From: a virus
IMG/VR virus record: IMGVR_UViG_3300041409_000610
Coordinates: 1-64,000 of that record
Reading direction: 5' to 3' (one strand)
Length of the DNA stretch: 64,000 bases
Below are positions 49,561 to 59,028 of the stretch, in pieces; the stretch's first letter is position 1, and the number at the start of each line of letters is the position of its first letter. A program made the translations under genes and the position numbers. The notes below the pieces were generated by a model that was not told the DNA's origin, did not search any database, and was given only the letters and a program-made list of their open reading frames with translations.

Positions 49561-50880
49561 ATGAACAAGGCCGAAGAGGTCCTCTTCAACCACTTGACCA
49601 ACCCAGACAGTCTCGATTACCTCGTGCGCGAGGGCTTCTCCAGCTCCACCATCCGCGAGTGCATCCCGGGTGACATCGCTCCCCAGGTCGTGGGGTGGGT
49701 GATCGACACCTACTTCCGCTCGGGCCGGACCGTGGCACCCAGCCGCGAGGGGATCCTGGAGACCTGGGGCGACCAGATGGAGAAAGTCGATCTGGTCATC
49801 GACGACGACTACGAGACGGACTCCATCGAGTGGGCCGTCACCCAGCTGCGCACCCAGTTCGCCGAGGACCAGGTAAACGAGCTGACGATCCAGCTGGCCA
49901 ACGAGCTTCACCACGCCGCGCCGCCGGACAAGACCTCCGTGGTGAAGGAGTACTCGGGGCGGTTCCACGCTCTCACGAACCAGCTCATCAGCCACTACGA
50001 CGAGATGCCGCTGGACGTCGGTCTCGACCATGCCTGGGCTCGGTACCAGGAACGCGCCATCGCGCGGATGCACATCCAGGGGATGACCTTCGGCCTGCCG
50101 GAGATCGACGAGCACACCATGGGCGTCCGGGACGGCGAGATGGCCGTCTTCGCGGGCTACGCCGGGTCCGGCAAGACCTGGATGGCGATCAAGACGGCGC
50201 TGGCCGAGTGGCGGCGCGGCCGCCGGTCGGTGCTCTACACGCTGGAGAACAGCGTTGAGATGATCATCGACCGGATGGCCTGCATGATGGCCGGGCTCGA
50301 CTACGCCCGCTGGCAGAAGGGCACCGTGGAAGGCCCGCCGCTGGAGCGATTCCACGTGGCCAAGGACCGGATCCAGCAGACCGAGCACGCGCCGATCATC
50401 ATCATGCCCGAGCGCGGCGACCGCGACCCGGTCTCGCTCGTCCGCCGGGTGTTCGCTCTCGGCGGCGAGTCGGTGATCATCGACCAGCTGTCCCACATCG
50501 AAGCGGTGATCGGCACCCGCACGCACAAGCGCAACGAAGTCGTCATGGAGATCATGAAGGAGCTGTACGTCCTGATCTCCGAGGGCAAGGAGAAGATCTC
50601 CGCCCTCGTGCTCGCGCAGATCAACCGCGAGGGCAAGGACGCGGCCGCCCGGCTCGGCCGCTACGACATGGAGCACCTGGCCGAGTCCTCGGAGATGGAG
50701 CGGACTCCGGACTTCGTCTTCAGCCTGCTGCGCCAGCCGACCGAGACCAATGAGGACGGCGCGCTGCTCCAGAAGCTCAAGGGGCGCCGCGTCGAGGAGC
50801 GGCCCGAGGCCTGGGAGATGGTCTGGCGCCTCGGCGTCGGCGACATCCGGGTGATGAGGGAGGTGGCGCTCAGTGCCTGA
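49561..50880 (+). CDS. dnaB: DnaB-like replicative helicase
   Basis: 439 residues. Walker A GYAGSGKT is at 199-206, the Walker B Asp at 308 in SVIIDQLSHIE, followed by the DnaB-type KELYVLISEGKEKISALVLAQINREG segment (read in two parts) and the arginine-finger region. The N-terminal about 180 residues match the DnaB N-terminal helical domain in size. It is the hexameric 5'-3' fork helicase. A loader is encoded at 39184 and a primase at 51090. Confidence 0.85.
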   Translation: MNKAEEVLFNHLTNPDSLDYLVREGFSSSTIRECIPGDIAPQVVGWVIDTYFRSGRTVAPSREGILETWGDQMEKVDLVIDDDYETDSIEWAVTQLRTQFAEDQVNELTIQLANELHHAAPPDKTSVVKEYSGRFHALTNQLISHYDEMPLDVGLDHAWARYQERAIARMHIQGMTFGLPEIDEHTMGVRDGEMAVFAGYAGSGKTWMAIKTALAEWRRGRRSVLYTLENSVEMIIDRMACMMAGLDYARWQKGTVEGPPLERFHVAKDRIQQTEHAPIIIMPERGDRDPVSLVRRVFALGGESVIIDQLSHIEAVIGTRTHKRNEVVMEIMKELYVLISEGKEKISALVLAQINREGKDAAARLGRYDMEHLAESSEMERTPDFVFSLLRQPTETNEDGALLQKLKGRRVEERPEAWEMVWRLGVGDIRVMREVALSA

Positions 50881-51097
50881 GCAGTACGTGGGACCTGGCG
50901 TGGTGGCCGAGTGGTGCGGGGTTTCCCGGCACGCGGTGGCGAAGTGGCTGGCGCGTGATGTCGGCCTGCCGGAGCCGGATGTGGCGATCAAGAACCCCGG
51001 CGGCGCGGTGGCCCACGGCTGGCTGCCTGAGCGCCGCGCCGAGATCGAGGAGTGGAACGCCACGCGCAAGGACGGGCGGTGGGGCCGCGATGCCTAG
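50873..51097 (+). CDS. Small HTH (MerR/excisionase-type) protein
   Basis: 74 residues from GTG 50873. VVAEWCGVSRHAVAKWLARD then GWLPERRAEIEEWNA is a compact winged-helix reader of the HTH_17 or phage regulator kind. It overlaps the helicase stop by 8 bases and ends within the first codons of the primase gene, so it is co-translated with both. Could guide primase or repress the operon. Confidence 0.6.
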   Translation: MPEQYVGPGVVAEWCGVSRHAVAKWLARDVGLPEPDVAIKNPGGAVAHGWLPERRAEIEEWNATRKDGRWGRDA

Positions 51098-52241
51098 GCT
51101 CGGCCGGGGCTTCAAGAACGCCCCCACGACCCCGTTCTTCGAGGCTTCGCTGCTGCCCGACGTGATGAAGCTCCAGCTGTGCCAGGACCTGCTCGGCGAG
51201 ATCGGCGCGAGCAACGTCCGGGCGCCGAATTCCAAGCACGAGATCATCCACTCGTGCCCGATCCCCAACGCGCACCGCAACGGCGACCGCAACCCGTCGG
51301 CGAGCCTGAACTACCAGCGGCTGGCCTTCAACTGCCTCGGCTGCGGCGCCCAGGGCGGCCTGCTGTGGTTCATCGCGGTCACCAAGGGCGTGGAGACCTA
51401 CGAGGCCTTCCGCTGGCTGGGCGACCAGACCGGCGTCGGCGGCCGGTCGATGGACGGCAAGCGCGTCATCGAGATCCTGGAGGCGATCTTCGCCAAGCAG
51501 GAGAACCGGCCCGAGCCGATGAACATCTACCCCGAGAGCGCGCTGACCCCGTGGACCTTCCCGGTCACCCACCCGTACATGACCCACAAGGGTAGTTTCG
51601 GCAAGATCAAGTGCCGGGGGATCCCCGAGGAGAACTGCCAGCGGTTCCGCATCGGCTACGCCGAGAAGTACCCGATGGGCTGGCAGCGCGACGAGGACGG
51701 CGAGCTGATCCTGGACGAGGACGGCGGGATGATCCCGCTGCCGCCGCAGGAACGGATCGTCATCCCGCTGTTCTGGGACGGCAAGCTGCTCGGCTGGCAG
51801 GCGCGCGCCATCCGGAGCGAGGACGAGCCGAAGTACAAGAACAGCGTGAAGTTCCCCCGGGACCGCGTGCTCTACGGCTGGGAGCCCGGCAAGGACATCG
51901 TGCTCGTGGAGAGCCCGATGAGCGTGCTGCGGCATTGCCACCACCAGCCGATGGTGGCCAGCTTCGGCAAGCAGCTGACCGACCCCCAGCTCCGGATCCT
52001 GCACAAGGCGAAATCCATCACCCTGTGGTTCGACCCGGACGCCGCCGGGTGGAAGGGCACCCAGCGCGCCATCGCGGAGCTTCGCCGGTACGTACCCCTA
52101 CGGGTGGTGGACTGGAAGTACCGTGACACTGACCCTGCTGATCTTCCTGACGATGTGGTGGCTGAGCGGGTTGCCAACGCGATGCCCTGGTCGCTCTGGA
52201 AGTGGCCCGGGTACGAGAGCCTGATGAAGTGGGAAGGATGA
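51090..52241 (+). CDS. dnaG: DnaG-type primase
   Basis: 383 residues from ATG 51090. A CHC2 zinc finger (C56, H62, C82, C85) is followed by an RNA-polymerase-type core. The TOPRIM domain carries Glu274 (DIVLVESPMSVL) and the DPD motif (D315, D317 in WFDPDAAGWKG). It makes RNA primers for lagging-strand synthesis. It is shorter than E. coli DnaG because the C-terminal helicase-binding domain is missing or reduced. It starts inside the previous gene. Confidence 0.85.
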   Translation: MPRLGRGFKNAPTTPFFEASLLPDVMKLQLCQDLLGEIGASNVRAPNSKHEIIHSCPIPNAHRNGDRNPSASLNYQRLAFNCLGCGAQGGLLWFIAVTKGVETYEAFRWLGDQTGVGGRSMDGKRVIEILEAIFAKQENRPEPMNIYPESALTPWTFPVTHPYMTHKGSFGKIKCRGIPEENCQRFRIGYAEKYPMGWQRDEDGELILDEDGGMIPLPPQERIVIPLFWDGKLLGWQARAIRSEDEPKYKNSVKFPRDRVLYGWEPGKDIVLVESPMSVLRHCHHQPMVASFGKQLTDPQLRILHKAKSITLWFDPDAAGWKGTQRAIAELRRYVPLRVVDWKYRDTDPADLPDDVVAERVANAMPWSLWKWPGYESLMKWEG

Positions 52242-52243
52242 TC

Positions 52244-52417
52244 ATGCCGCTGCGCAAGTTCGGCGTCGAGCACGGGACCGTCGAGGTGGACCGGGACGAC
52301 CCCCAGGGCCTCTCCAGGACCGCCATGCGCCACCTGGCCGCCGAGGAGCCCACCGAGGCCGCTTCGGCGGCGGAGGGAGCCGCTGAGGCCGACGAAGCCA
52401 GCCCGGAGAGTGAGTGA
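52244..52417 (+). CDS. Short acidic/Ala-rich protein
   Basis: 57 residues from ATG 52244, with GGAAGG 6 bases upstream; ATG 52238 overlaps the primase stop and is an alternative. It begins RKFGVEHGTVEVDRDD and becomes an Ala/Glu/Ser-rich tail. No domain recognised. It is probably coupled to the primase gene; function unknown. Confidence 0.5.
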   Translation: MPLRKFGVEHGTVEVDRDDPQGLSRTAMRHLAAEEPTEAASAAEGAAEADEASPESE

Positions 52418-53232
52418 GCTTCCGGCAGCTGGACGTTTCCGGCTTCCTGGTCCCCGACCAGGAGCCGGATCGTCGCCGTGACCTACCGGTGCGCGGCGGC
52501 ACGGGGCCACTGGAGGCGTCCAGTTGCGTGGCCCTGTCCGTCACGCCCGAGGTCATCTGGGACGTGAACGGCTACTACCGGGCGCTGGGCTTCGAGTGGC
52601 CCTTCACCGGCATCACGAAGAAGGCGCTCAGGCTGGCCTACCACCGGATCGACGGCGAGAAGAGCGTCTACCTGACCCGGGTGTTCAAGCTGCTGCTGAA
52701 CGAGGCCAATCGCCGGAAGTACGACATGGCGCAATTCGGCCGTCAGCACATGGACCAGATCCAGATCGACGCGCTGCTGGACATGGTCAAAAGAATGGCC
52801 GCCGCCGTCAAGCCGAGCAATGACACGCGGGCCACTCAGCGCGAGATTCTGAAGACGATGGGCTTCAACCTGCCGGACACGGACAGCGAACACTACCCAA
52901 ACGAGCAGTACCCAGATGGGCAGGATCCGTGCAAGGATGAAGACCTGTTGATCGAGACCTTCTGGCGGTGGGGCTACTACCGCTGGGGGACCGGGTGCAC
53001 TGAGGTCACCCGGCTCGGTCGCTGGCAAGAACTGCTGGTCAGCCAGCTCGCCGCACTGGAGGTGACGACCAAGCTCTGCGTCGGCTACATCGGGCGCGGG
53101 CGCACGGACTCTCGTTTTGTCGTAGCTCGCACGTATGGTGTCCGCACGATCTACCTGCGTGAGGACATGGAGCCGGACGAGGAGATGGCCGCAGCTGCGG
53201 CGGGCGCGCTGATCGCAGATCTAACTGAATAA
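52414..53232 (+). CDS. DnaJ-like (degenerate J-domain) protein
   Basis: 272 residues from GTG 52414. Residues about 50-104 (VNGYYRALGFEWPFTGITKK, then ALRLAYHRIDGEKS, then LNEANRRKYDM) follow the J-domain helix pattern with the terminal RRKYD, but the essential HPD is replaced by HRIDG. The rest is a helical domain with RWGYYRWGTGCTEVTRL. It lies between primase and SSB genes, so a replication co-chaperone or a domain adapted to another partner is likely. Confidence 0.55.
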   Translation: MSFRQLDVSGFLVPDQEPDRRRDLPVRGGTGPLEASSCVALSVTPEVIWDVNGYYRALGFEWPFTGITKKALRLAYHRIDGEKSVYLTRVFKLLLNEANRRKYDMAQFGRQHMDQIQIDALLDMVKRMAAAVKPSNDTRATQREILKTMGFNLPDTDSEHYPNEQYPDGQDPCKDEDLLIETFWRWGYYRWGTGCTEVTRLGRWQELLVSQLAALEVTTKLCVGYIGRGRTDSRFVVARTYGVRTIYLREDMEPDEEMAAAAAGALIADLTE

Positions 53233-53289
53233 CGCAAGACCCACGACCGCCAGACCCAAGAAACGAAAAAGACGAGAACAGGAAAACGC

Positions 53290-54360
53290 ATGGCGAATTT
53301 CGGTAAGGGTGGCGACGCCGCCCGCGACGAGGCCGCGAAGAAGCAGTTCGGCAGCTTCAAGAGGGTCAAGTACCTGTCCCTCAAGGACAAGGAGTCGATC
53401 ACCGTCCGGCTGCTCGACGACTCGAACGAGTGGCCGTACGTCTACCAGCACTCCTTCGTCCCCACCAAGGGCGCGCCGCCGGACTGGCAGAAGGACGTCA
53501 AGGACTCGGACAAGAAGCAGTGGCCGACCGCCATGGGCGCGGTGTGCCGCAAGCAGAAGAACCCCGAGAACGGGGAGCTGGTCTTCCCCGAGTACGACGG
53601 GGAGTGCTTCATCTGCGACCACATGGAGAACCCGAAGAACAAGCGCCGCAAGTACTTCCCGTCCGTGAAGCTCTGGGCGCGGGCGCTGGTGCGCGAAGAG
53701 GTCCGGGGGACCCAGGCCGCCGTCGACAAGGGCCTCTGCCCGGCCAGCAAGATCGGCAAGATCATCGGCTTCCGGGACAAGATGGTCGAGGAGGAGCAGA
53801 CCGACGCCGAGGGCAAGGTCACCGGGACCAAGAAGGTGCCGGAGATCATCGTCATCAACCAGTCCTCGTCGAACTTCTTCGGTGCCATCCAGGCCATCTG
53901 GGACACCTTCGGAACGGTGCTCGACCGGGACTTCAAGATCACACGTCGCGGTGAGGGCCTGGAGACCGAGTACGACATCGTGGCCATGGACCCGATGGAC
54001 TACAAGAACGGCGACGGCGAGATCGTCCGCTGGTCCCTGGAAGACCCGGAGATCAAGGCCAAGTACGACGGGTTCGTGGCCCTGGAGGAGATCATCTCCG
54101 AGCAGGCCTCCGACCAGCGCTTCGACACCTTCTTCGACACCCGGCCGGGTCACGAGCACCCGGTGAACAAGAAGAACGACGAGAAGCGCGACGACGCCAA
54201 GGCCGACCGCGAGAGCGGCGTGGGCACCCAGGCCCCGGCTGCTGCGGCGCCCGCCGAGGAGGACGTGGACGCCGAGGACGTCGCCGAGATGCGCGACCGG
54301 CTGTTCCAGCAGGCGGGCATGATGGGCAACTTCCCGGCCGGGGAGAACGTCGAAGCCTGA
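53290..54360 (+). CDS. Single-stranded DNA-binding protein (gp32-like)
   Basis: 356 residues. The core has VRLLDDSNEWPYVYQHSF and a Cys/His cluster (C in MGAVCRKQK, then GECFICDHM) reminiscent of the zinc module of T4 gp32, then IIVINQSSSNFFGAIQAIW. The last 70 residues are highly acidic, the usual protein-interaction tail of SSBs. Its place between the primase/J-protein genes and the polymerase gene supports this role. The nucleotide spacing before the ATG is AT-rich with ACAGGAAAA. Confidence 0.7.
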   Translation: MANFGKGGDAARDEAAKKQFGSFKRVKYLSLKDKESITVRLLDDSNEWPYVYQHSFVPTKGAPPDWQKDVKDSDKKQWPTAMGAVCRKQKNPENGELVFPEYDGECFICDHMENPKNKRRKYFPSVKLWARALVREEVRGTQAAVDKGLCPASKIGKIIGFRDKMVEEEQTDAEGKVTGTKKVPEIIVINQSSSNFFGAIQAIWDTFGTVLDRDFKITRRGEGLETEYDIVAMDPMDYKNGDGEIVRWSLEDPEIKAKYDGFVALEEIISEQASDQRFDTFFDTRPGHEHPVNKKNDEKRDDAKADRESGVGTQAPAAAAPAEEDVDAEDVAEMRDRLFQQAGMMGNFPAGENVEA

Positions 54361-54372
54361 TCGATCAGCTAA

Positions 54373-54428
54373 GATACGCACGCCTCGACGGGGCCATACC
54401 CAGGGCTTGGCCCCGTCGAGTGCGTATC
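54373..54428 (+). other. Long stem-loop between SSB and polymerase genes
   Basis: Bases 54373-54396 pair with 54408-54428 over 21 bp with one 3-base bulge and an 11-base loop. A TAAGAT -10-like box lies at the 5' edge. There is no U tract, so it may be a terminator, an RNA-processing or stability element, or a small structured RNA. Confidence 0.55.
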
Positions 54429-54459
54429 CCTCCCGTACCAGAGGAATCACAGGGACCGC

Positions 54460-57400
54460 ATGTCTGGCAACTTTGTGCATTTGCACACTCACACTGAGTA
54501 TTCTCCGCTCGACGGTCTCTCGACCACGAAAGAGATCGTCGCGGCGGTGAAGGCCGACGGGCAGACCGCCGTCGCGTTCACCGACCACGGCAACTGCGCC
54601 GCGCACCCGGACGCCCAGATCGTCTGCGAGGCCGAGGGCGTCAAGTCGATCTTCGGCCTGGAGGCCTACTTCGTCGATGACCGGTTCGCCCGTGAGGGCA
54701 AGCCGTCGGACTACTGGCACCTGATCCTGTGGGCCATGGACGACGAGGGCTTGAAGAACCTCTGGGCCATGAGCACCGAGTCCTATCGGGACGGTCTGTG
54801 GGGCAAGTACGCCCGCCTCGACTGGGACACCTTGCAGCGCTTGAACAAGGGCGTCATGTGCTCGACGGCGTGCCTCGGCGGCCCGGTTCTCAAGCCGATC
54901 TGGAAGGGCCCCGAGAAGTTCTTCGGCGGCGAAGGTGAAGAACTGGCGGTCTCGAATCTCTTGCGCCTGAAGGAGATCTTCGACGACCGGCTCTACATCG
55001 AGATCCAGCCGGGCAGCAGCTCCGAGCAGGTGCAGAGCAACTTCTGGCTGCTGGAGCAGGCAGAGAAGTACGGCATTGAGGCAGTTGTCGGGGTCGACGC
55101 GCACTATCCGACACCGAACGAGAAGCGCGCGCACAAGGTCTGGCTGGCCTCCGCCATGAACAAGACGCTCGACGAGTTGGCCGACAGCTCGATGTTCGAG
55201 GGTGACGACGACTACCACCTCATGACCGAGGACGAGGTGCGTGAGCAGCTGAGCTATCTGGAGTGGCCCTGGAAACACCCCGTGTGGTCTGCGGAGGCCC
55301 CTTACCCCCCACTGCACCACCAGTGCATGGCCGAATGGGGCGTGCCGGAGGATGAGCGCTTCGGGCTGTTGGAGCGGATCATCGCCAACACCAAGGTGAT
55401 CGCGGACCGGTGCTCGGCGAAGATCGAGCTGTCGAGCCACACTCCGGTCTACTCGCGCAAGACCGAGGATCACCCCAACCCCGCGAAGCACGACATCGAA
55501 CGTCTGCTGACCCAGTGCATGGATCGCTGGGACGAGCGCACCAGCGGGAAGAAGCATGGCTCGACCGCCTACATGCGACGGTTCGAGAACGAGTTCACGA
55601 TGATCGCGGCGAAGGGTTTCGCGGGCTACTTCCTCATGGTGGCCGACCTCGTGGGCTACGCGAAGGAGACCGGCATCCTGGTCGGCCCCGGGCGTGGATC
55701 CGGCGGCGGATCGCTGGTGGCCTACTTGCTCGGCATCACCGAGATCGACCCGGTCGAGCACGACGTGCTGTTCGAGCGGTTCATGACCAAGGGCCGCACC
55801 GAGCTGCCGGACTTCGACATCGACTTCCCCAGCTCGAAGAAGGCCGAGATGTACGGCTACGTCGCGAAGCGCTGGGGCGAGGCGCACGTGGCCACCGTCG
55901 GCACGCACATGCGGCTGAAGTCCAAGAGCGTCATCCAGTCGGTGGCCCGCGCGTTGAAGGACACCCTGCCCGAGGGCCACTGGACCGACATGATGGAGTG
56001 CTCCAAGATCATCGAGGCGGCCGAGGGTGACACCGCCGGTCTGGGGCTGTCCTGGGACGAGCTGTGGGACCGCGCCGGAGATCTACTCCAGCCCTACGCC
56101 GATCGCTACCCCGACGTCTTCCTGTACGCCAAGCGCTTCCACGGGCGGCTGAAGGGCTACGGCAAGCACCCGGCAGGCGTGATCATCGACCCGGACCATC
56201 CGCTGACGGAGAACCTGCCGCTGCGGATGGGCGAGGACGGCACGATGATCGCCCAGTTCGACCTGAAGGTGCTGGAGCTGCTCGGGTACGTGAAGTTCGA
56301 CCTGCTCAACATCGCCAACCTGGACATGATCCAGACGGCCATGGACCTGATCTTCGAGCACACCGGCAAGCGGATCACTCCCTACACCTGGACCGAGGAG
56401 CTGGAAGACCCGCTGCTCTACGACGAGATCGGGAAGGGGCACTGCCTCGGTCTGTTCCAGATCGGCTCGGCGATCGGCACCGCGATGTCCCGGCGGATGA
56501 AGCCTGACGGCCTGCACGAGCTGGCCGACATGGTCACTCTGGTCCGGCCGGGCCCGTCGCGCTCGGGGCTGACCGATCGCTACCTGGCCCGCCGCAAGGG
56601 CGAGGAGGAGATCTACTACCCCGATGAGCGGATGCGCGAGGTCCTCGGCAAGACCTGGGGCGCGATGATCTACCAGGAGCAGCTCATGAAGCTGTGCATG
56701 GTGCTCGCGCAGTACGACGACGTCGAGGCCGACAAGGTCCGGAAGATCCTCGGCAAGAAAAAGGTCGAGGAGGCCAAGAAGCAGGGCGCGATCTTCATCG
56801 AGCGGGCCATGGCCAACGGCACCGACGAGGCCGTCACGCGCGAGTTGTGGGCGCAGATGGAGGAGTTCGCGCGGTACAGCTTCGGCTTCGCCCACGCGCT
56901 GGCCTACGCGATTTTAGGGGTTTGGACAGCCTGGTTCAAATTCCACTACCCGCTCTACTTCATGTGCGGCGCGCTCTCGACGGCCAAGGACGACGACGTG
57001 CGTGTGTCCTATGTGGAGGAGACACGGCGGATGGGGTACAAGGTCCTCTCGCCGGACATCAACCTCTCCGGGCGCGGCTTCTCCCTCGGCGATACCGGAC
57101 TGGACATCCGCTACGGGCTGGATGCCATCAAGGGCCTTGGCCCGGTTGCCGTCGAGTCGATCATCGCCTCTCAGCCCTACTCGTCCTGGGAGGACTTCAT
57201 AGAGCGCCGGGGCCCGAAGGTGGACAAGGGCCACATCGCCACCATGGTCAAGCTCGGGGTGTTCGACTCCCTGGAGCCCAACCGGCGGGTGCTGGAGCGG
57301 CGGCTGGCGTTCGACGCCCTTCCGGCCGCCCAGCAGTGCGTACACCGCGTCCCGGGGGACCGACCGCTGGTCTGGCTCCCCTCGCCCAAGCGCGGCGTTC

Positions 57401-57963
57401 CTGCGGAGCCTGAGACGGTCTCCTGGACGCTCCCGTGCGGGTTCGACTGGCTGAGCGAGCCGGAGACGATCAGCGAGCGCACGGGCAAGCTGGAGCGCCG
57501 GAAGGCGCCGCCGAAGATCTGCTCGAAGGGCTGCCGCCAGTGGATCCAGGCGGCCGGTCCGGAGGACCTCACCGTGGCGCCCTACTCGGCCGCCGAGATC
57601 CGCGCGATCGAGCAGGAGCTGCTCGGGACCTACCTCTCCTCTACCCCGTTCGACGCCATCCCGGCGGAGGACATGGATCAGTTCTCGACCGCCGACGACA
57701 TCGAGACCGGCGGCCTCGGCAACTACATGGTCGCCGCCGTGATCCAGGGCGTCCGCAAGATCCAGACGAAGAAGGGTGACTCGATGGCGATCATCACCCT
57801 GTCCACACCTCGTGGGTCGTTCACCACCGCCGCCTTCCCCTCTCTCTGGGAGCAGCAGGGCGACCAATTCGTGAAGGGCAACCTGGCGTACGCGCTGGTC
57901 ACCAAGGGAGACCGGGGCTGCCGTCTGGACACCTTCATCCCGATCCAAGGAGTGACCGCATGA
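54460..57963 (+). CDS. dnaE: DNA polymerase III alpha subunit (DnaE family)
   Basis: 1167 residues, about the size of bacterial PolIII alpha. The PHP domain begins with HLHTHTEYS (7-15). The polymerase core has VGPGRGSGGGSLVAYLLG (about 409) and catalytic aspartates in ELPDFDIDFP (448-457). Helix-hairpin-helix and OB-like regions follow (FALLEYVT-type strands weak), with a Cys-rich ICSKGCRQW segment near the C-terminus. It replaces the family A/B enzymes seen in many phages. The RecA gene overlaps its stop by 4 bases. Confidence 0.95.
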   Translation: MSGNFVHLHTHTEYSPLDGLSTTKEIVAAVKADGQTAVAFTDHGNCAAHPDAQIVCEAEGVKSIFGLEAYFVDDRFAREGKPSDYWHLILWAMDDEGLKNLWAMSTESYRDGLWGKYARLDWDTLQRLNKGVMCSTACLGGPVLKPIWKGPEKFFGGEGEELAVSNLLRLKEIFDDRLYIEIQPGSSSEQVQSNFWLLEQAEKYGIEAVVGVDAHYPTPNEKRAHKVWLASAMNKTLDELADSSMFEGDDDYHLMTEDEVREQLSYLEWPWKHPVWSAEAPYPPLHHQCMAEWGVPEDERFGLLERIIANTKVIADRCSAKIELSSHTPVYSRKTEDHPNPAKHDIERLLTQCMDRWDERTSGKKHGSTAYMRRFENEFTMIAAKGFAGYFLMVADLVGYAKETGILVGPGRGSGGGSLVAYLLGITEIDPVEHDVLFERFMTKGRTELPDFDIDFPSSKKAEMYGYVAKRWGEAHVATVGTHMRLKSKSVIQSVARALKDTLPEGHWTDMMECSKIIEAAEGDTAGLGLSWDELWDRAGDLLQPYADRYPDVFLYAKRFHGRLKGYGKHPAGVIIDPDHPLTENLPLRMGEDGTMIAQFDLKVLELLGYVKFDLLNIANLDMIQTAMDLIFEHTGKRITPYTWTEELEDPLLYDEIGKGHCLGLFQIGSAIGTAMSRRMKPDGLHELADMVTLVRPGPSRSGLTDRYLARRKGEEEIYYPDERMREVLGKTWGAMIYQEQLMKLCMVLAQYDDVEADKVRKILGKKKVEEAKKQGAIFIERAMANGTDEAVTRELWAQMEEFARYSFGFAHALAYAILGVWTAWFKFHYPLYFMCGALSTAKDDDVRVSYVEETRRMGYKVLSPDINLSGRGFSLGDTGLDIRYGLDAIKGLGPVAVESIIASQPYSSWEDFIERRGPKVDKGHIATMVKLGVFDSLEPNRRVLERRLAFDALPAAQQCVHRVPGDRPLVWLPSPKRGVPAEPETVSWTLPCGFDWLSEPETISERTGKLERRKAPPKICSKGCRQWIQAAGPEDLTVAPYSAAEIRAIEQELLGTYLSSTPFDAIPAEDMDQFSTADDIETGGLGNYMVAAVIQGVRKIQTKKGDSMAIITLSTPRGSFTTAAFPSLWEQQGDQFVKGNLAYALVTKGDRGCRLDTFIPIQGVTA

Positions 57964-59027
57964 GCCCGAGCAAGGCAGCGCTGAAGAAGTTCACCGAGGA
58001 GCTGGGAAAGCGTCACGAGGGCGCCTCGATCCGTGACCTGAGCGAGGGCCCGCCGGAGGTCGTCCCCACCGGCTCGCTGTCCCTGGACTACGCCCTCGGC
58101 TGCGGCGGCTGGGTGAAGGGCCGTGTCGTCGAGCTGTGGGGCCGGGAGCAGACCGGCAAGTCCACCATGCTGACGATCTCCGTCGCTGAGTTCCAGCGGC
58201 AGGTGCCGAACCGAATGGCCGCGTGGATCGACGTCGAGGGCACTTTCGACCTGGAGTGGGCGCGTGGGCACGGCGCGGACCTGGACCCGAGCCGGTTCCT
58301 CCTGATCCAGCCGGGCAACGCCGAGGAGGTTGCCGACCTCACCAAGGAGCTGATCAACGCCACCGATGGCGGTGACCCGATGTTCGGCTTTATCACGCTC
58401 GATTCGGTCGGCGCCATGATCACGCAGACCGAGAAGGACAAGGACGCCGACGAGGTCACCATGGCGGCCAACGCCAAGGTAGTCACTCGCATGGTGAAGA
58501 TCGCCTCGGCGGACATGGGCCAGACGGGCGCCGTCCTGGCGATCATCAACCAGGTGCGTGCCAACCTGTCCTATGGCGGGGACCTGACCCGCACCGGCGG
58601 CTTCGCACTCTCCCACGTGACCACGCACCGAGTGCAGTTCAAGCGCACCGGCACCAAGCCCTACATGATCGGTGGCAAGGGCTCGGAGGAGCAGGTCGGC
58701 CAGGAGATCGCCATGTTCGTCGAGAAGAACAAAGTGGCTCCGCCCAAGCGCACCGCGATGGCGACCTTCTGGAACCAGACGACCGAGAAGTACGGCCCGA
58801 TGGGTCTGGACGTGGCTCGGGACGTCTTCAACACCGCGCGCAACATCCCGGGCGTCTTCGGCCGCCGGAGCGCCTGGTACGACCTGCCGGACGGCTCGAA
58901 GCACAACGGCGAGGACTCGGTGGTCGCCTACCTGCGCGAGAACGTCGCCGCCCGCGAGGCCATCCGCGAGAAGGTCCTGGCCACCCGGTCGCACGAGGTC
59001 ATCACCGACCCGATCAAGGAGGGCTGA
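57960..59027 (+). CDS. recA: RecA-like recombinase
   Basis: 355 residues, ATG overlapping the polymerase stop. Walker A GREQTGKS (61-68; a variant of bacterial GPESSGKT), Walker B FGFITLDSVGAM (about 143-154), and the L2/ssDNA region LAIINQVRANLSYGGDLTRT. It catalyses strand exchange and perhaps recombination-dependent replication. It is complete and similar in size to bacterial RecA; the first helix is present (KAALKKFTEELGK). Confidence 0.9.
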   Translation: MSPSKAALKKFTEELGKRHEGASIRDLSEGPPEVVPTGSLSLDYALGCGGWVKGRVVELWGREQTGKSTMLTISVAEFQRQVPNRMAAWIDVEGTFDLEWARGHGADLDPSRFLLIQPGNAEEVADLTKELINATDGGDPMFGFITLDSVGAMITQTEKDKDADEVTMAANAKVVTRMVKIASADMGQTGAVLAIINQVRANLSYGGDLTRTGGFALSHVTTHRVQFKRTGTKPYMIGGKGSEEQVGQEIAMFVEKNKVAPPKRTAMATFWNQTTEKYGPMGLDVARDVFNTARNIPGVFGRRSAWYDLPDGSKHNGEDSVVAYLRENVAAREAIREKVLATRSHEVITDPIKEG

Positions 59028-59028
59028 G

